Shown: piece after piece, positions 35,918-45,024 of the stretch | How the letters are laid out: each line of letters begins with the position of its first letter | Numbering within the stretch: the first letter of the stretch is position 1 | Assembly (NCBI GenBank): GCA_021371935.1 | Contig: JAJFVF010000019.1 | Span: forward strand, 23,268 to 87,267 | DNA length: 64,000 bases | DNA from: a bacterium | GTDB taxonomy: Bacteria > Armatimonadota > UBA5829 | Direction of reading: 5' to 3' | The notes under the pieces: model-generated | What the model saw: only the letters and a program-made list of their open reading frames with translations | Database searches by the model: none | What the model was told of the DNA's origin: nothing | Translations under genes and position numbers: made by a program

Positions 35918-37326
35918 TTATGAGAGCTGATATTTTGGACTACAAAGGTAAATCGATAGCAATAATAGGTATGGCGCGGACGGGCTTGGCTGCCGCCGAA
36001 GCAATGCGGCAGTTGGGCGCGCGTGTCGTGATATATGATAAAAAGGACCCGTCCGAGCTTTCGGACGCGATTGGTTTTGCGTCAAAGATAGGTGCTGAGG
36101 TGAGGGCAGGAACCGATAATGTCGATCTCGACGGCATCGACCTGCTTATCCCAAGTCCAGGCGTGCCGAAGAGCATGCAGGTTTTTGCCGAGGCCGAAAG
36201 GCGCGGCGTAGAGGTCATAGCAGAGATAGAGCTGGCATACAGGCTTTCAAAGGCTCCGATTATTGCAATTACCGGCACAAACGGCAAGACGACAACCACA
36301 GTCCTCACCGGCAAAATCATGATGGCCGACGGTCGGGATACATACATTGCGGGCAACGTAGTTGCGGGAGATATCAGGCTACCACTGGTCACAGCAGCCT
36401 ACCAGGCGAGCGCAGAGAGCGTAATTGCGGCAGAGATCAGCACGTTTCAACTGGAGTGGATAAGTTCGTTCAAGCCAAAGGTAGCAATGCTGCTCAATGT
36501 GTCTGCGGACCATCTTGACCGCCATTCAAGTGTGGAGGAATACGCATCTCTAAAGGCGCGAATATTCGAGAACCAGTCGGAAAGTGACTATGCGGTCATA
36601 AATGCGGAGAATGAGTTTACTGCATCACTTTCGCCGAACCTCAAAGGTCATGTGCTCAGGTTCGCCCGCAAATCGGAGGTGGCTGAGGGTGGTTTTGTGC
36701 GCGGTGACGACCTTATTGTAAAACTAGGCGGCATGGAGCATTTTGTCTGCAAACGTTCGGATATACCGCTTCACGGCGAGCACAATGTTGAGAACGTCCT
36801 TGCGGCGTCATGCGCAGCGATTGCTATGGGTGTAAAGCCTGACAGTATTCTTAAGGCAATTAGGGAATTCAAACCTGTCGAGCACCGTCTAGAGCCCGTC
36901 GCGGTGATAGACGGCGTGGAGTATATCAACAACTCGATGTGCACGAATGTAGACGCGGCAGTCCGTTCTGTCGAGGCTATAGACGAGCCTCAGATAGTTA
37001 TCGCCGGAGGCAAAGACAAAGGTTTCGATTATACTCCACTGGCTGAAGCGTTTAAACGCAAGGCGAAGCACATAGTATTGATAGGTGCTGATGCGGGTCT
37101 GATTGAGTCTGCTGCCAATAAAGTGGGTTACACTGCGGTCTCACGAGCGGAATCCATGCAGGACGCTGTAGATAAAGCGCAAGCTCTGGCCGAGCCGGGG
37201 GATGTTGTCGTGCTGACTCCTGCGTGTGCCAGTTTCGATATGTTCGACTCATTCGAGCATCGAGGTCAGGTGTTCAAAGAGCTAGTCGAGTCAAAAAGTC
37301 AAAAAGTCAAAAAGTCAAAAAGTTAG
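35914..37326 (+). CDS. murD: UDP-MurNAc-L-Ala:D-Glu ligase MurD
   Basis: The 470-residue cytoplasmic ligase adds D-Glu. N-terminal KSIAIIGMARTGLAAAEAM binds the UDP moiety; ATP loop ITGTNGKTTTTVL near residue 120; NVSADHLDRH near 190; C-terminal IAGGKDKGFDY and PACASFDMFDSFEHRG. ATGA overlap with mraY fixes the start. The last dozen residues (ESKSQKVKKSKS) are encoded by an 8-nt tandem repeat (TCAAAAAG) that runs on after the stop; normal MurD ends a few residues after FKELV, so this Lys-rich tail is acquired. Confidence 0.96.
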   Translation: MIMRADILDYKGKSIAIIGMARTGLAAAEAMRQLGARVVIYDKKDPSELSDAIGFASKIGAEVRAGTDNVDLDGIDLLIPSPGVPKSMQVFAEAERRGVEVIAEIELAYRLSKAPIIAITGTNGKTTTTVLTGKIMMADGRDTYIAGNVVAGDIRLPLVTAAYQASAESVIAAEISTFQLEWISSFKPKVAMLLNVSADHLDRHSSVEEYASLKARIFENQSESDYAVINAENEFTASLSPNLKGHVLRFARKSEVAEGGFVRGDDLIVKLGGMEHFVCKRSDIPLHGEHNVENVLAASCAAIAMGVKPDSILKAIREFKPVEHRLEPVAVIDGVEYINNSMCTNVDAAVRSVEAIDEPQIVIAGGKDKGFDYTPLAEAFKRKAKHIVLIGADAGLIESAANKVGYTAVSRAESMQDAVDKAQALAEPGDVVVLTPACASFDMFDSFEHRGQVFKELVESKSQKVKKSKS

Positions 37327-37346
37327 AAAGTTAGAAAGTTAGAAAG
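37291..37346. repeat. Octamer tandem repeat over the murD stop
   Basis: TCAAAAAG occurs four times, then TTAGAAAG three times, without interruption. The murD stop codon is inside it. It is the most regular of the periodic tracts in the window. Confidence 0.85.
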
Positions 37347-37355
37347 TTTTGATAT

Positions 37356-37380
37356 GCCTCCAGGTATCTTACCTGGAGGC
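37356..37380 (+). repeat. Perfect 11-bp CCTCCAGGTA hairpin
   Basis: GCCTCCAGGTA and TACCTGGAGGC pair around TCT. There is no T run after it and downstream genes must be read through, so it is more likely an RNA-processing or pausing element than a terminator. Same stem as 12731. Confidence 0.6.
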
Positions 37381-37434
37381 CTGAGCACAGGGATAATTAT
37401 TCCCAAGCTGATCTGTGGAGAAGGGAGAAGCAGG

Positions 37435-38679
37435 ATGCGAAAGGAAGCTAGGCTTGCAGTGCCGGATATAGGCGTGTTGGCGGCGGTGATTGTGTTGCTT
37501 ATCGCCGGAATGCTGCTTGTTTTCGACGCCAGTTACGGCAAGATGGGCGATGCCAAGTGGGCAAACTACGACATCTGGTACATGCTCAAGCGCCAATTCA
37601 TGTTTGCCGCAATAGGTATTGCTCTGATGTGTCTGGTCATGCAGGTGAGGTTTCAAAGCCTCATCAAATGGACGGCGCCGCTTCTTTTGGTTTCCATCGC
37701 GCTGCTGATAGCGGTGCTGATTCCTGGGGTCGGGCACAAGGTCAACGGTGCATACCGTTGGATACCCATTGGTCCATTCAATCTGCAGCCCTCTGAGATT
37801 GCAAAAGTGGCGCTAGTGATGTATCTCGGCGGCATATTTGCCAGGCGAAAGCTGCTCGTCAGGCGAATAAACGGCGATTGGACAGCACCAGTATTTGTTG
37901 TTGCGACAATAACCGGGCTGATTTTTATCGAGCCTGATTTGGGCACAGCGATCACAATCGTTTTCGCATGTTTTATAATGTTATATGCATCTGGTGCAAA
38001 GAAGCGCCATCTGTTTGGTATAGCTGCTGGCGGCTGTGGACTTGCGGGTCTGGCGGTGCTGTTTGAGCCGTACAGACTACAAAGGATATGGGTCTGGCTC
38101 AATCCTTGGAGAGACCCATACGGCGACGGCTATCAGGTGATTCATTCGCTGCTTGCATTGGGCACTGGCGGCCTGACGGGTGTCGGGCTGTGTGAAGGAC
38201 GCGAAAAGCTTTATATACCTGCGGCTTCGACAGACTTCATCATGGCCACCCTTGGCGAGGAGGCCGGTCTGATCGGATGCGTGCTGCTGCTGGGTGCATT
38301 TTTGTTTTTGACCTATCGCGGCTTGGACGTAGCGCGCAGGTCCAAGAGCACATACGGCAATCTGCTGGCCGTGGGAATCAGCTCTATAATCGGGATGCAG
38401 GCGCTCATCAACGTTGCTGTTGTGAGCGCGTCGATCCCGGCGACGGGTGTGCCGATGCCGTTTATCAGCTATGGCGGTTCATCACTTATATCAATGCTGA
38501 TTGCTGCCGGGCTGCTGCTGTCTGTTTCACGGCAGGTAAACGTAGAACTGGAAGAACGAGAACTGTATGAAAATAGTATTGACGGGCGGGGGCACGGGCG
38601 GTCACATATATCCCGCAATAAGCGTGGGTCAAGCTCTTCGCGATCTCGATCCGGCAGTAGAGCTGCTGTTCGTCGGTAG
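37435..38679 (+). CDS. ftsW: Septal peptidoglycan polymerase FtsW (SEDS family)
   Basis: The 414-residue protein has ten membrane helices and polymerises glycan strands from lipid II with FtsI. Family motifs: NLQPSEIAKVAL near residue 118, the loop with STDFIMATLGEEAGL near 270, and VPMPFISYGGSSL near 340. Start chosen at the ATG with GGGAG upstream. The last 37 codons overlap the murG start by 113 nt in another frame and encode an Arg/Ser-rich tail (HGRSHISRNKRG, SSSSRSRSGSRAAVRR) that normal FtsW lacks. Confidence 0.95.
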   Translation: MRKEARLAVPDIGVLAAVIVLLIAGMLLVFDASYGKMGDAKWANYDIWYMLKRQFMFAAIGIALMCLVMQVRFQSLIKWTAPLLLVSIALLIAVLIPGVGHKVNGAYRWIPIGPFNLQPSEIAKVALVMYLGGIFARRKLLVRRINGDWTAPVFVVATITGLIFIEPDLGTAITIVFACFIMLYASGAKKRHLFGIAAGGCGLAGLAVLFEPYRLQRIWVWLNPWRDPYGDGYQVIHSLLALGTGGLTGVGLCEGREKLYIPAASTDFIMATLGEEAGLIGCVLLLGAFLFLTYRGLDVARRSKSTYGNLLAVGISSIIGMQALINVAVVSASIPATGVPMPFISYGGSSLISMLIAAGLLLSVSRQVNVELEERELYENSIDGRGHGRSHISRNKRGSSSSRSRSGSRAAVRR

Positions 38680-39643
38680 CTCGCATGGTCCTGAGGGGTC
38701 TATTGCCGGGCAGTCAGGAATACCGTTTATGGCTGTGCCGAGCGCGCCTCTGACCAGGTCTATCTCGCTCAAAAACATGGCTTCGTTCGGTAAATTGCTT
38801 GCCGGTGTAATCAGGGCAAGACGAATACTCAAAGACTTTGGGCCGGACGTTGTGATCGGTACTGGCGGATATACGACTGCTGCGGTGCTTCTGGCGGCGA
38901 AGTCTATTGGCTGCAAGTTCATAATCCATGAGCAGAACGCGGTTCCAGGGCGAACAAACGTCTGGCTATCCCGTCTGGCAAGCAAAGTATGCGTAACATT
39001 TGATGGTTCTGCTGCGTATTTACCTAAGGATAAGGTCGTCATGACCGGCATGCCGATCAGAAGTGAATTCGCATCGCTCAAGGACAAACAGACTGCCCGT
39101 CGTGAACTCGGTCTGAAAGAGAATTTGTATACGATTCTTGTTGTCGGCGGGAGTCAGGGAGCCAAAAAGCTCAATGAGCTTGTGATGGACATGTGGCCAG
39201 CAATCGATAACGGCAATACACAGATCATTCACCAGGTCGGCAGGCGTAATTACGACCAGTGTGCGTCTGCAGGTTCGGACTTATATAAGATAGAGGCCTA
39301 TCTTGATATGCCCACGGCATTAGCCGCATCCGATCTCGTAATATCGCGCAGCGGCGCATCGACGATTGCAGAGATAACTGCCGCTGCTCTGCCGTCCATT
39401 CTGGTGCCTTATCCATATGCATTTGCCGATCACCAGAAGCGCAATGCCCAGTGCATCGCCTCGAGTGGCGCTGCAATTATGTGCGAAGAGGGGTCGATTA
39501 CAAAAGACGGACTGGCGAGTATAGTGTCCGATCTGAGGTCATCACCTGACAAGTTGAAAAAGATGGCCGATGCCAGCGCATCATTGGCGAAGATAGACGC
39601 GGCAAAAAGCGTAGCGCAGACAGCAATCGAAATCGCCGACTAA
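38567..39643 (+). CDS. murG: Lipid II synthase MurG
   Basis: The 358-residue GT28 glycosyltransferase adds GlcNAc to lipid I at the inner membrane face. The start MKIVLTGGGTGGHIYPAIS is the donor/phosphate-binding loop; the C-terminal half has VVGGSQGAKKLN near 187 and SRSGASTIAEI near 262, the UDP-GlcNAc site. Full length. Its first 113 nt are shared with the end of ftsW in a different frame, much more than the usual few-base overlap. Confidence 0.97.
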   Translation: MKIVLTGGGTGGHIYPAISVGQALRDLDPAVELLFVGSSHGPEGSIAGQSGIPFMAVPSAPLTRSISLKNMASFGKLLAGVIRARRILKDFGPDVVIGTGGYTTAAVLLAAKSIGCKFIIHEQNAVPGRTNVWLSRLASKVCVTFDGSAAYLPKDKVVMTGMPIRSEFASLKDKQTARRELGLKENLYTILVVGGSQGAKKLNELVMDMWPAIDNGNTQIIHQVGRRNYDQCASAGSDLYKIEAYLDMPTALAASDLVISRSGASTIAEITAAALPSILVPYPYAFADHQKRNAQCIASSGAAIMCEEGSITKDGLASIVSDLRSSPDKLKKMADASASLAKIDAAKSVAQTAIEIAD

Positions 39644-39647
39644 AATG

Positions 39648-39680
39648 AACTCGTAACTCAATAACACACAACTCATAATG
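39648..39680. repeat. Heptad tract before murC
   Basis: Read on the minus strand it gives ATGAGTT, GTGTGTT and similar words, the same NTGAGTT class as 25213, 33455 and 57525 but inverted. Confidence 0.55.
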
Positions 39681-39690
39681 GAGTCTCACT

Positions 39691-41055
39691 TTGCACTATC
39701 ATTTCATAGCAATCGGCGGTGTAAGCATGAGCGCCATCGCCAAGATCCTGCACGAGCAGGGTCATACTGTCACCGGTTCAGACCGTCAGGAGAGCACCAA
39801 CACACTGCGACTGCGCGAGTCTGGGATCAAGGTCAGTATCGGTCACTCACCGAAGAATGTGGATGGCGCGGATATTGTGGTCTACAATGCCGCGATCAAA
39901 CCGGATAACCCCGAGCTTGCCGAGGCGATCAAACGTGGAATTCCGACGATGGAGCGCCCGGTTGCCCTGGGCCATATAATGGAACCATATAAACACCGCG
40001 TCGGCGTTGCGGGCACACATGGCAAAACCACCACGACGTCAATGATCGGTTCGATCCTGGACTATGCCGCGATAGACGCCACAGTCCTCTTCGGCAGCGA
40101 TATGAAGTCTGCGGGCGGCAACGTCCGCATAGGCGACGGATCGGTCATAGTGACCGAGGCCTGCGAGGCATTTGGTTCATTTCTGCATCTGAAGCCGTCA
40201 ATTTCTGTGATAACTAATATCGAGGCAGATCATCTCGATTATTACAAGACAATTGATGCGGTCGAAAGGGCTTTTTGCCAGTTTGTAGACGACTCGGACG
40301 AAGTGGTCGCATGTTCGGATGAGCCTCGTGTGCGCAAAATCTTGGACGGCTGCAAGAAGAAAGTGATCTGGTACGGCACCACTGGTTCGCCCGATCTGCT
40401 TGCGACCGATATTGAAATAAATAAACCGAAGCCGACTTATACGCTTGTTCGCGGCGGCAATACTCTCGGCAGCGTGACAATAGGCGTTCCGGGCATTCAA
40501 AATGTGCTGGATTCACTTGCCGCTGCAGGCGTAGCTTTTGAGATAAGTGTGAGCTTTGACGCGATCCAGGGCGGGCTTGCCGAGTTCAGTGGGACAGGCC
40601 GCCGGTTCGAGGTCCTTTATAACGACGGCAATATAATGGTGGTCGATGACTATGCCCACCACCCGACTGAGATAAAGGCGACTCTCTCAGGGGCACGCAA
40701 AGCATATCCCGGCAGACGGATTATTGCAGTCTTCCAGCCGCATCTATATTCCAGGACACACGATTTTTGCGCACAGTTTGCCGAATCTCTCAGCCTTGCC
40801 GACCATGTAGTTATCACATCTATATATGCGGCGCGCGAACTGCCTATGGAGGGAGTAAGTGCGGAGAATATAGTTGACCGAATGCACATAGACGGTTACG
40901 TCAATGTAAACTATTTTCCCGATAAAGGCACTATCGCAGACGAACTGGCAGATAAGCTCAAGAGCGGAGATATGGTCATTGTCCTTGGCGCAGGTGATGT
41001 TCGCACTGTAGGCGAGAGCCTTGCGGAGCAGCTTAGTTCAAGGAGTGCGTCGTGA
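39691..41055 (+). CDS. murC: UDP-MurNAc:L-alanine ligase MurC
   Basis: The 454-residue ligase starts the stem peptide. N-terminal HFIAIGGVSMSAIAKIL (family consensus has GIGG-GMS), ATP loop GVAGTHGKTTTTSM near residue 108, NIEADHLDYY near 173, DDYAHHPTEI near 320, and QPHLYSRTHDF near 350. The start is TTG with GGAG 7 nt upstream. The stop overlaps the GTG of murB by 4 nt. Confidence 0.96.
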   Translation: MHYHFIAIGGVSMSAIAKILHEQGHTVTGSDRQESTNTLRLRESGIKVSIGHSPKNVDGADIVVYNAAIKPDNPELAEAIKRGIPTMERPVALGHIMEPYKHRVGVAGTHGKTTTTSMIGSILDYAAIDATVLFGSDMKSAGGNVRIGDGSVIVTEACEAFGSFLHLKPSISVITNIEADHLDYYKTIDAVERAFCQFVDDSDEVVACSDEPRVRKILDGCKKKVIWYGTTGSPDLLATDIEINKPKPTYTLVRGGNTLGSVTIGVPGIQNVLDSLAAAGVAFEISVSFDAIQGGLAEFSGTGRRFEVLYNDGNIMVVDDYAHHPTEIKATLSGARKAYPGRRIIAVFQPHLYSRTHDFCAQFAESLSLADHVVITSIYAARELPMEGVSAENIVDRMHIDGYVNVNYFPDKGTIADELADKLKSGDMVIVLGAGDVRTVGESLAEQLSSRSAS

Positions 41056-41954
41056 GCACTATTGAGGAGCTGAAGCATATAGCATCGGGTCGTGTAGTCG
41101 AGAACGAGCCGATGGTGTCGTATACTACCCTTGGCGTCGGCGGACCTGCAGATTACTTTGTGGAAGTGCCGACAGAAGACGAACTATCAGCCTTAATGCT
41201 ATACATATCTGAGCATGAATTGCCCTGGATAGTAATAGGCGACGGAGCCAACCTGCTGGTTTCCGATAAGGGCATTCGCGGGATTGTGATTAAGCTGGGC
41301 GGAGAATTTTCGAGTATTACAGTCCAGGGCAGACGGATAGTTGCAGGCTCTGCTGCTCGCATATCAAAGGTCGCCGATGCAGCAGCGAGTAATAACTTGA
41401 GCGGGTTGGAGGGTGTCGGGACAGTCCCCGGCAGCGTAGGCGGAGCCATTGTCATGAACGCCGGAACCCATAGGGGCTATATAGATGAAGTCACTGAGGG
41501 AATCCGTGCAGTCACAGATAAAGGCGAGAAAATCGCATTGTCAAAAGACAAATGCGGCTTCACCTATCGCAACAGCCGCTTCCAATATGATAAGTCATTG
41601 ATTATCACATATGCGGTTTTCAAGATGAAGCCCGGCGACGGCACAGCGATTGCGTCCAATCTGGATGCCGTGCGAAAGCACCGTGCCGAGACTCAACCTC
41701 AGGGCAAGAGCGCGGGTTGCTTTTTTAAGAATCCCACGGGGCTTAGCGCAGGTAAATTGATAGAAGGAGCGGGGTGCAAAGGCATGCGAGAGGGTGGGGC
41801 TGTTGTATCAGAAATCCACTCAAACTTTATCATGAATGCACACAACGCCACCGCCTCAGATCTGTTTGTGTTGGCGGAAAAGGTCAGAAAGTTAGTCAAA
41901 GATATACAAGGAATAGATTTGGAATACGAGGTTAGACGAGTAGGGCAATGGTAG
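41052..41954 (+). CDS. murB: UDP-N-acetylenolpyruvoylglucosamine reductase MurB
   Basis: The 300-residue flavoenzyme reduces UDP-GlcNAc-enolpyruvate to UDP-MurNAc with NADPH. FAD-binding YTTLGVGGPADYF near residue 23 and GDGANLLVSDKGIRG near 65; LEGVGTVPGSVGGAIVMNAG near 118; proton donor Ser220 in GKSAGCFFKNP; a late Glu in VSEIHSNF. This is the short type II form, typical of Firmicutes and relatives. GTG start within the murC stop; overlaps ddl by 7 nt. Confidence 0.96.
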   Translation: MSTIEELKHIASGRVVENEPMVSYTTLGVGGPADYFVEVPTEDELSALMLYISEHELPWIVIGDGANLLVSDKGIRGIVIKLGGEFSSITVQGRRIVAGSAARISKVADAAASNNLSGLEGVGTVPGSVGGAIVMNAGTHRGYIDEVTEGIRAVTDKGEKIALSKDKCGFTYRNSRFQYDKSLIITYAVFKMKPGDGTAIASNLDAVRKHRAETQPQGKSAGCFFKNPTGLSAGKLIEGAGCKGMREGGAVVSEIHSNFIMNAHNATASDLFVLAEKVRKLVKDIQGIDLEYEVRRVGQW

Positions 41955-43003
41955 AACGGAATTCAAAGATCAGAGTCGCTGTGATGATGGGCGGTTTGTC
42001 TTCTGAGCGTGGCGTTTCATTATCGACAGGCAAGCAAATACTGGAGGCTCTCGACGCAGATAAATACGAATCAATCGGTGTTGATTCAGCCATGATACCC
42101 GGTTCCAGGCGGCAGTGCCTGCAGGGCGCTTCGACAGAGGTCCAGGCAGTAGCTGACGCAGGTGCAGCGCTTGCCAACGCAAACAAACTGGTTTCCATGC
42201 AGGAGATAGCCGGCGAAAAATCAGGTATGCGTCCTGATGTAGTCTTTATAGCGCTTCATGGCAAGTTCGGCGAGGACGGTACGGTCCAGGGTTTCCTCGA
42301 TCTGCTGGGAATTCCGTATACCGGCTCTGGTGTGCTTGCCAGCGCTTTGGCGATGGACAAGTCCATGGCCAAGAAAGTATTGGCGATAGACGGCGTGCCG
42401 GTGCCTCCTTCGATAGATTTCTGCTGCATAAACGGCAAATGGGATGAGGCCGCTATTGCTTCTGGGGTTGAAAAGATGGGCTATCCGGTAATTGTAAAGC
42501 CGAGCCGCCAGGGATCGACTATCGGAATGACGAAGGTAATCTCACCGAAAGAGTTGAATAATGCAATTAACCAGGCTGTCTCCTATGACAGCCAGATAAT
42601 AGTCGAAAAGTTCGTCGAGGGCACAGAACTTACAGTCGGCGTGCTGGGCAACAACGAACCGTTTGCGCTGCCGGTGGTTGAGATAGTCCCGGCCAAGGGA
42701 TTTTATGATTATGAGGCCAAATATACTCCCGGCGCCACTGAAGAGATAGTGCCCGCCAGGATCAGCGCTGAAGCCTCTGCAAAGGCGCAGGAAATAGCGC
42801 TTTTAGCTCACAAGTCATTGGGCTGCCGTGGAGTGTCCAGAACGGACATCATTATGAACGCAGACGGCATGCATGTGCTGGAAGTAAACACGATTCCGGG
42901 CATGACGCCCACCAGCCTGCTGCCTCAGGCGGCATCTGCGGCAGGAATATCGTTTGTTCGGCTGCTTGACATGCTGATAGGTTATGCATTGGAAGACAAT
43001 TAG
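41948..43003 (+). CDS. ddl: D-alanine--D-alanine ligase
   Basis: The 351-residue ATP-grasp enzyme makes D-Ala-D-Ala for MurF. GGLSSERGVSLSTG near the N-terminus, ALHGKFGEDGTVQGFLDLLGIPYTG near 98, KPSRQGSTIGM near 180, and EVNTIPGMTPTSLLPQAA near 315 carry the substrate and metal-binding residues. No sign of the D-lactate form can be claimed or excluded by eye. Coupled to murB. Confidence 0.95.
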   Translation: MVERNSKIRVAVMMGGLSSERGVSLSTGKQILEALDADKYESIGVDSAMIPGSRRQCLQGASTEVQAVADAGAALANANKLVSMQEIAGEKSGMRPDVVFIALHGKFGEDGTVQGFLDLLGIPYTGSGVLASALAMDKSMAKKVLAIDGVPVPPSIDFCCINGKWDEAAIASGVEKMGYPVIVKPSRQGSTIGMTKVISPKELNNAINQAVSYDSQIIVEKFVEGTELTVGVLGNNEPFALPVVEIVPAKGFYDYEAKYTPGATEEIVPARISAEASAKAQEIALLAHKSLGCRGVSRTDIIMNADGMHVLEVNTIPGMTPTSLLPQAASAAGISFVRLLDMLIGYALEDN

Positions 43004-43020
43004 TGGTGAAGCTGAGGTGA

Positions 43021-43058
43021 GGGTCTCTAACCTCTTACTTCTAACTTCTAACATCCAA
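43021..43058. repeat. Heptad tract before ftsQ, TAACTTC type
   Basis: CTCTAACCTCTTACTTC, TAACTTC and TAACATC follow each other in 7-nt steps. Same class as 10480 and 27328. Confidence 0.6.
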
Positions 43059-43075
43059 AACGGGGGTTCTCAAAG

Positions 43076-43879
43076 GTGAGGCATACCACAACAAAGTCGA
43101 GTGCTCGGCGCGGTGAACGTTTGGTAAGAAAACCGTCTCGCAACCGAAAAAGACCGAATTACCGGCTTATAATATCTTGTTTTTTTATGTCGGTGGTCTT
43201 GTCGAGTGCGATCACGTATGCATTCCGAACACCCAATCTGGATGTGAAGAACGTCAACATACAAGGCGTCGGCATGTGCGACAAGCAGTTGGTTAAAAAG
43301 TATGCCGACTCGATGTATGGCAAGAATATCCTCAGTGTGCGAAAAAGTTCGGTGTGTTCGGCAATAATGGTGCTCAATGAGGTCGAGTCCGTAAAGATAG
43401 GCAGAGACTTTCCGGACAAGATGTGGGTGCAGGTGACCGAGCGCAAGCCGGATGCAGTCGTAACCGACGGCACAAAACGTATGCTCATGCAGGATGACGG
43501 GTTAATGTTTCACAGGGTTGATCGTCCTGTAAGCGGAATACCTTTGATAAAAATTTCAGACTTTCAAGTTTTGCAGCCGGGCAAGATTGCGAACTCGGAC
43601 CAGGTCTGCTGTGCGCTTGATATTGTAAAAATAGCAAAAGTAAAGAAGCTCAAAGTCGACAAAATTTCCATTGACCATGACGGTGATATATGCTTAAATA
43701 TGGTCAGTGGTTTTTACGTCAAGCTTGGTCAGCCTGATGATATATCGAGGAAGATGTCACTGCTGCAAAGCGCGCTCGAATACCGTCCATCTCTTGCAAG
43801 GGAAGCGATATACATAGACCTTAGCTGTCCCAGTGCTCCCGTATGGAAGCCGAAGGTGGTCGCGCAGAATGCGTCGTGA
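43076..43879 (+). CDS. ftsQ: Division protein FtsQ/DivIB
   Basis: The 267-residue bitopic protein has a basic cytoplasmic N-terminus (RKPSRNRKRPNYR), one membrane helix (about 28-46) and a POTRA domain (LDVKNVNIQGVGMCDKQLVKKYA) followed by the FtsQ domain (FPDKMWVQVTERKPDAVV). It connects FtsL/FtsB to the divisome. GTG start preceded by GGGGG. Position between ddl and ftsA supports the call; sequence alone is less decisive because the family is divergent. Confidence 0.9.
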   Translation: MRHTTTKSSARRGERLVRKPSRNRKRPNYRLIISCFFMSVVLSSAITYAFRTPNLDVKNVNIQGVGMCDKQLVKKYADSMYGKNILSVRKSSVCSAIMVLNEVESVKIGRDFPDKMWVQVTERKPDAVVTDGTKRMLMQDDGLMFHRVDRPVSGIPLIKISDFQVLQPGKIANSDQVCCALDIVKIAKVKKLKVDKISIDHDGDICLNMVSGFYVKLGQPDDISRKMSLLQSALEYRPSLAREAIYIDLSCPSAPVWKPKVVAQNAS

Positions 43880-43891
43880 CAGTCAATTAAA

Positions 43892-44671
43892 ATGTCGATC
43901 TTAATGTCATCCGATAGGGGCAAGACGTGGGTCTTTCAAGTTACCGCGCTTTGCATAGTCCTTGGCATGCTGCTTGCGCTCTCTCTAAAGACTCAGAAGC
44001 AGGCAGCAAACGAAGGCGTGCCCAACCGTCTGCCTGCTCTGCGTGCGGCGTTCAGCGCCACAAAGCAGGAGAATTTGCAGCTTCGCAAGGAACTTGCTGA
44101 ATATAAGCAGCGGAATGAAGACCTTGCCAAGCAGCAGGCTGCTGGGCTGACGAGCGCAAAGAGTCTGGAGCAGACCCTGAATGAGTCTAAGATGCTTGCG
44201 GGCACGGTTGCTGTTCGAGGTTCGGGGATAGTGGTTACGCTGCATGACAGTCCGAAGCTCGACCCAACCGAGACTCGGGCGGATGTCATAGAGAACTATG
44301 TCGTTCATGACACGGATTTGCGTGCGATAGTCGATGAACTCTTTGCTTCAGGTGCAGAGGCCATTGCGATCAACGATCAGCGGCTAATCGCCAATTCATC
44401 AGTGCGGTGTGTGGGACCGGTGGTGCTGGTTAATTCAGTCCAGGTCGCTCCGCCATATGTCATAAAGGCAATCGGCAAACAGAGCGTGTTGGACAAGGCA
44501 TTGACACTGCCGGGCGGTGTGGCGGATGCACTGTTTTTGCTTGATATGGTCGAAGTAAGGAAGCAGCAGGATATACTGGTCCCTGCGTATGCCGGAAGCA
44601 CGCGTTTTAGTGTGGCACAGCCGGTTGCCGCTTCAAAAGAAAAAGCTAAAGTAATTCGGAGAGAAAGATGA
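43892..44671 (+). CDS. DUF881 (YlxW-like) protein
   Basis: The 259-residue protein has one membrane helix (about 15-33), a coiled coil (QENLQLRKELAEYKQRNEDLAKQQ), and the DUF881 domain (GSGIVVTLHDSPKLD, IVDELFASGAEAIAINDQRL, GPVVLVNSVQVAPPYVIKAIG). In Bacillus the same family sits between divIB and ftsA, as here. The role in division is unproven. A second ATG 12 nt downstream (MSSDRGKT) is an equal start candidate; neither has a clear ribosome site. ATGA overlap with the next gene. Confidence 0.88.
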   Translation: MSILMSSDRGKTWVFQVTALCIVLGMLLALSLKTQKQAANEGVPNRLPALRAAFSATKQENLQLRKELAEYKQRNEDLAKQQAAGLTSAKSLEQTLNESKMLAGTVAVRGSGIVVTLHDSPKLDPTETRADVIENYVVHDTDLRAIVDELFASGAEAIAINDQRLIANSSVRCVGPVVLVNSVQVAPPYVIKAIGKQSVLDKALTLPGGVADALFLLDMVEVRKQQDILVPAYAGSTRFSVAQPVAASKEKAKVIRRER

Positions 44672-45024
44672 TTTGGCTGCCCTTAGTGGGTTTAGCGCTT
44701 GGTTTTACAATTTATTGGGCGCCTATCAGGGTGCCGTCAGATTTTGCGGCATATTTGTCGCTGGCGACACTTGCCGGTCTGGATTCCGTCTTTGGCGGTG
44801 TAAGAGCCGGTATAGAGGGCAAGTTTCACGACGACATCTTCATATCCGGTTTTGTCATGAACACACTCCTGGCCGCCGGTTTGGCTTATCTTGGTGACCA
44901 GATAGGTGTGGACATATATATGGCGGCGGTAGTTGTCTTGGGATGGAGAGTGTTCTTGAATCTTTCCCTGATTCGCCGCTACTGGCTGACTCAGACCAGC
45001 ATTAACAGAAAAAAAGAAACGTAA
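44668..45024 (+). CDS. sbp: Small basic protein Sbp (DUF1290)
   Basis: The 118-residue membrane protein matches DUF1290: hydrophobic start MIWLPLVGLALGFTIYW, then YLSLATLAGLDSVFGGVRAGIEGKF (family core), a third helix, and a short basic tail. In Bacillus it lies between ylxW/ylxX and ftsA. Function unknown. Coupled to the DUF881 gene by a 4-nt overlap. Confidence 0.9.
   Translation: MIWLPLVGLALGFTIYWAPIRVPSDFAAYLSLATLAGLDSVFGGVRAGIEGKFHDDIFISGFVMNTLLAAGLAYLGDQIGVDIYMAAVVVLGWRVFLNLSLIRRYWLTQTSINRKKET

Noticed and set aside
37291..37346. Short regular repeats as a CRISPR-like array
   Set aside because: Units are 8 nt with no spacers; it is a simple tandem repeat.
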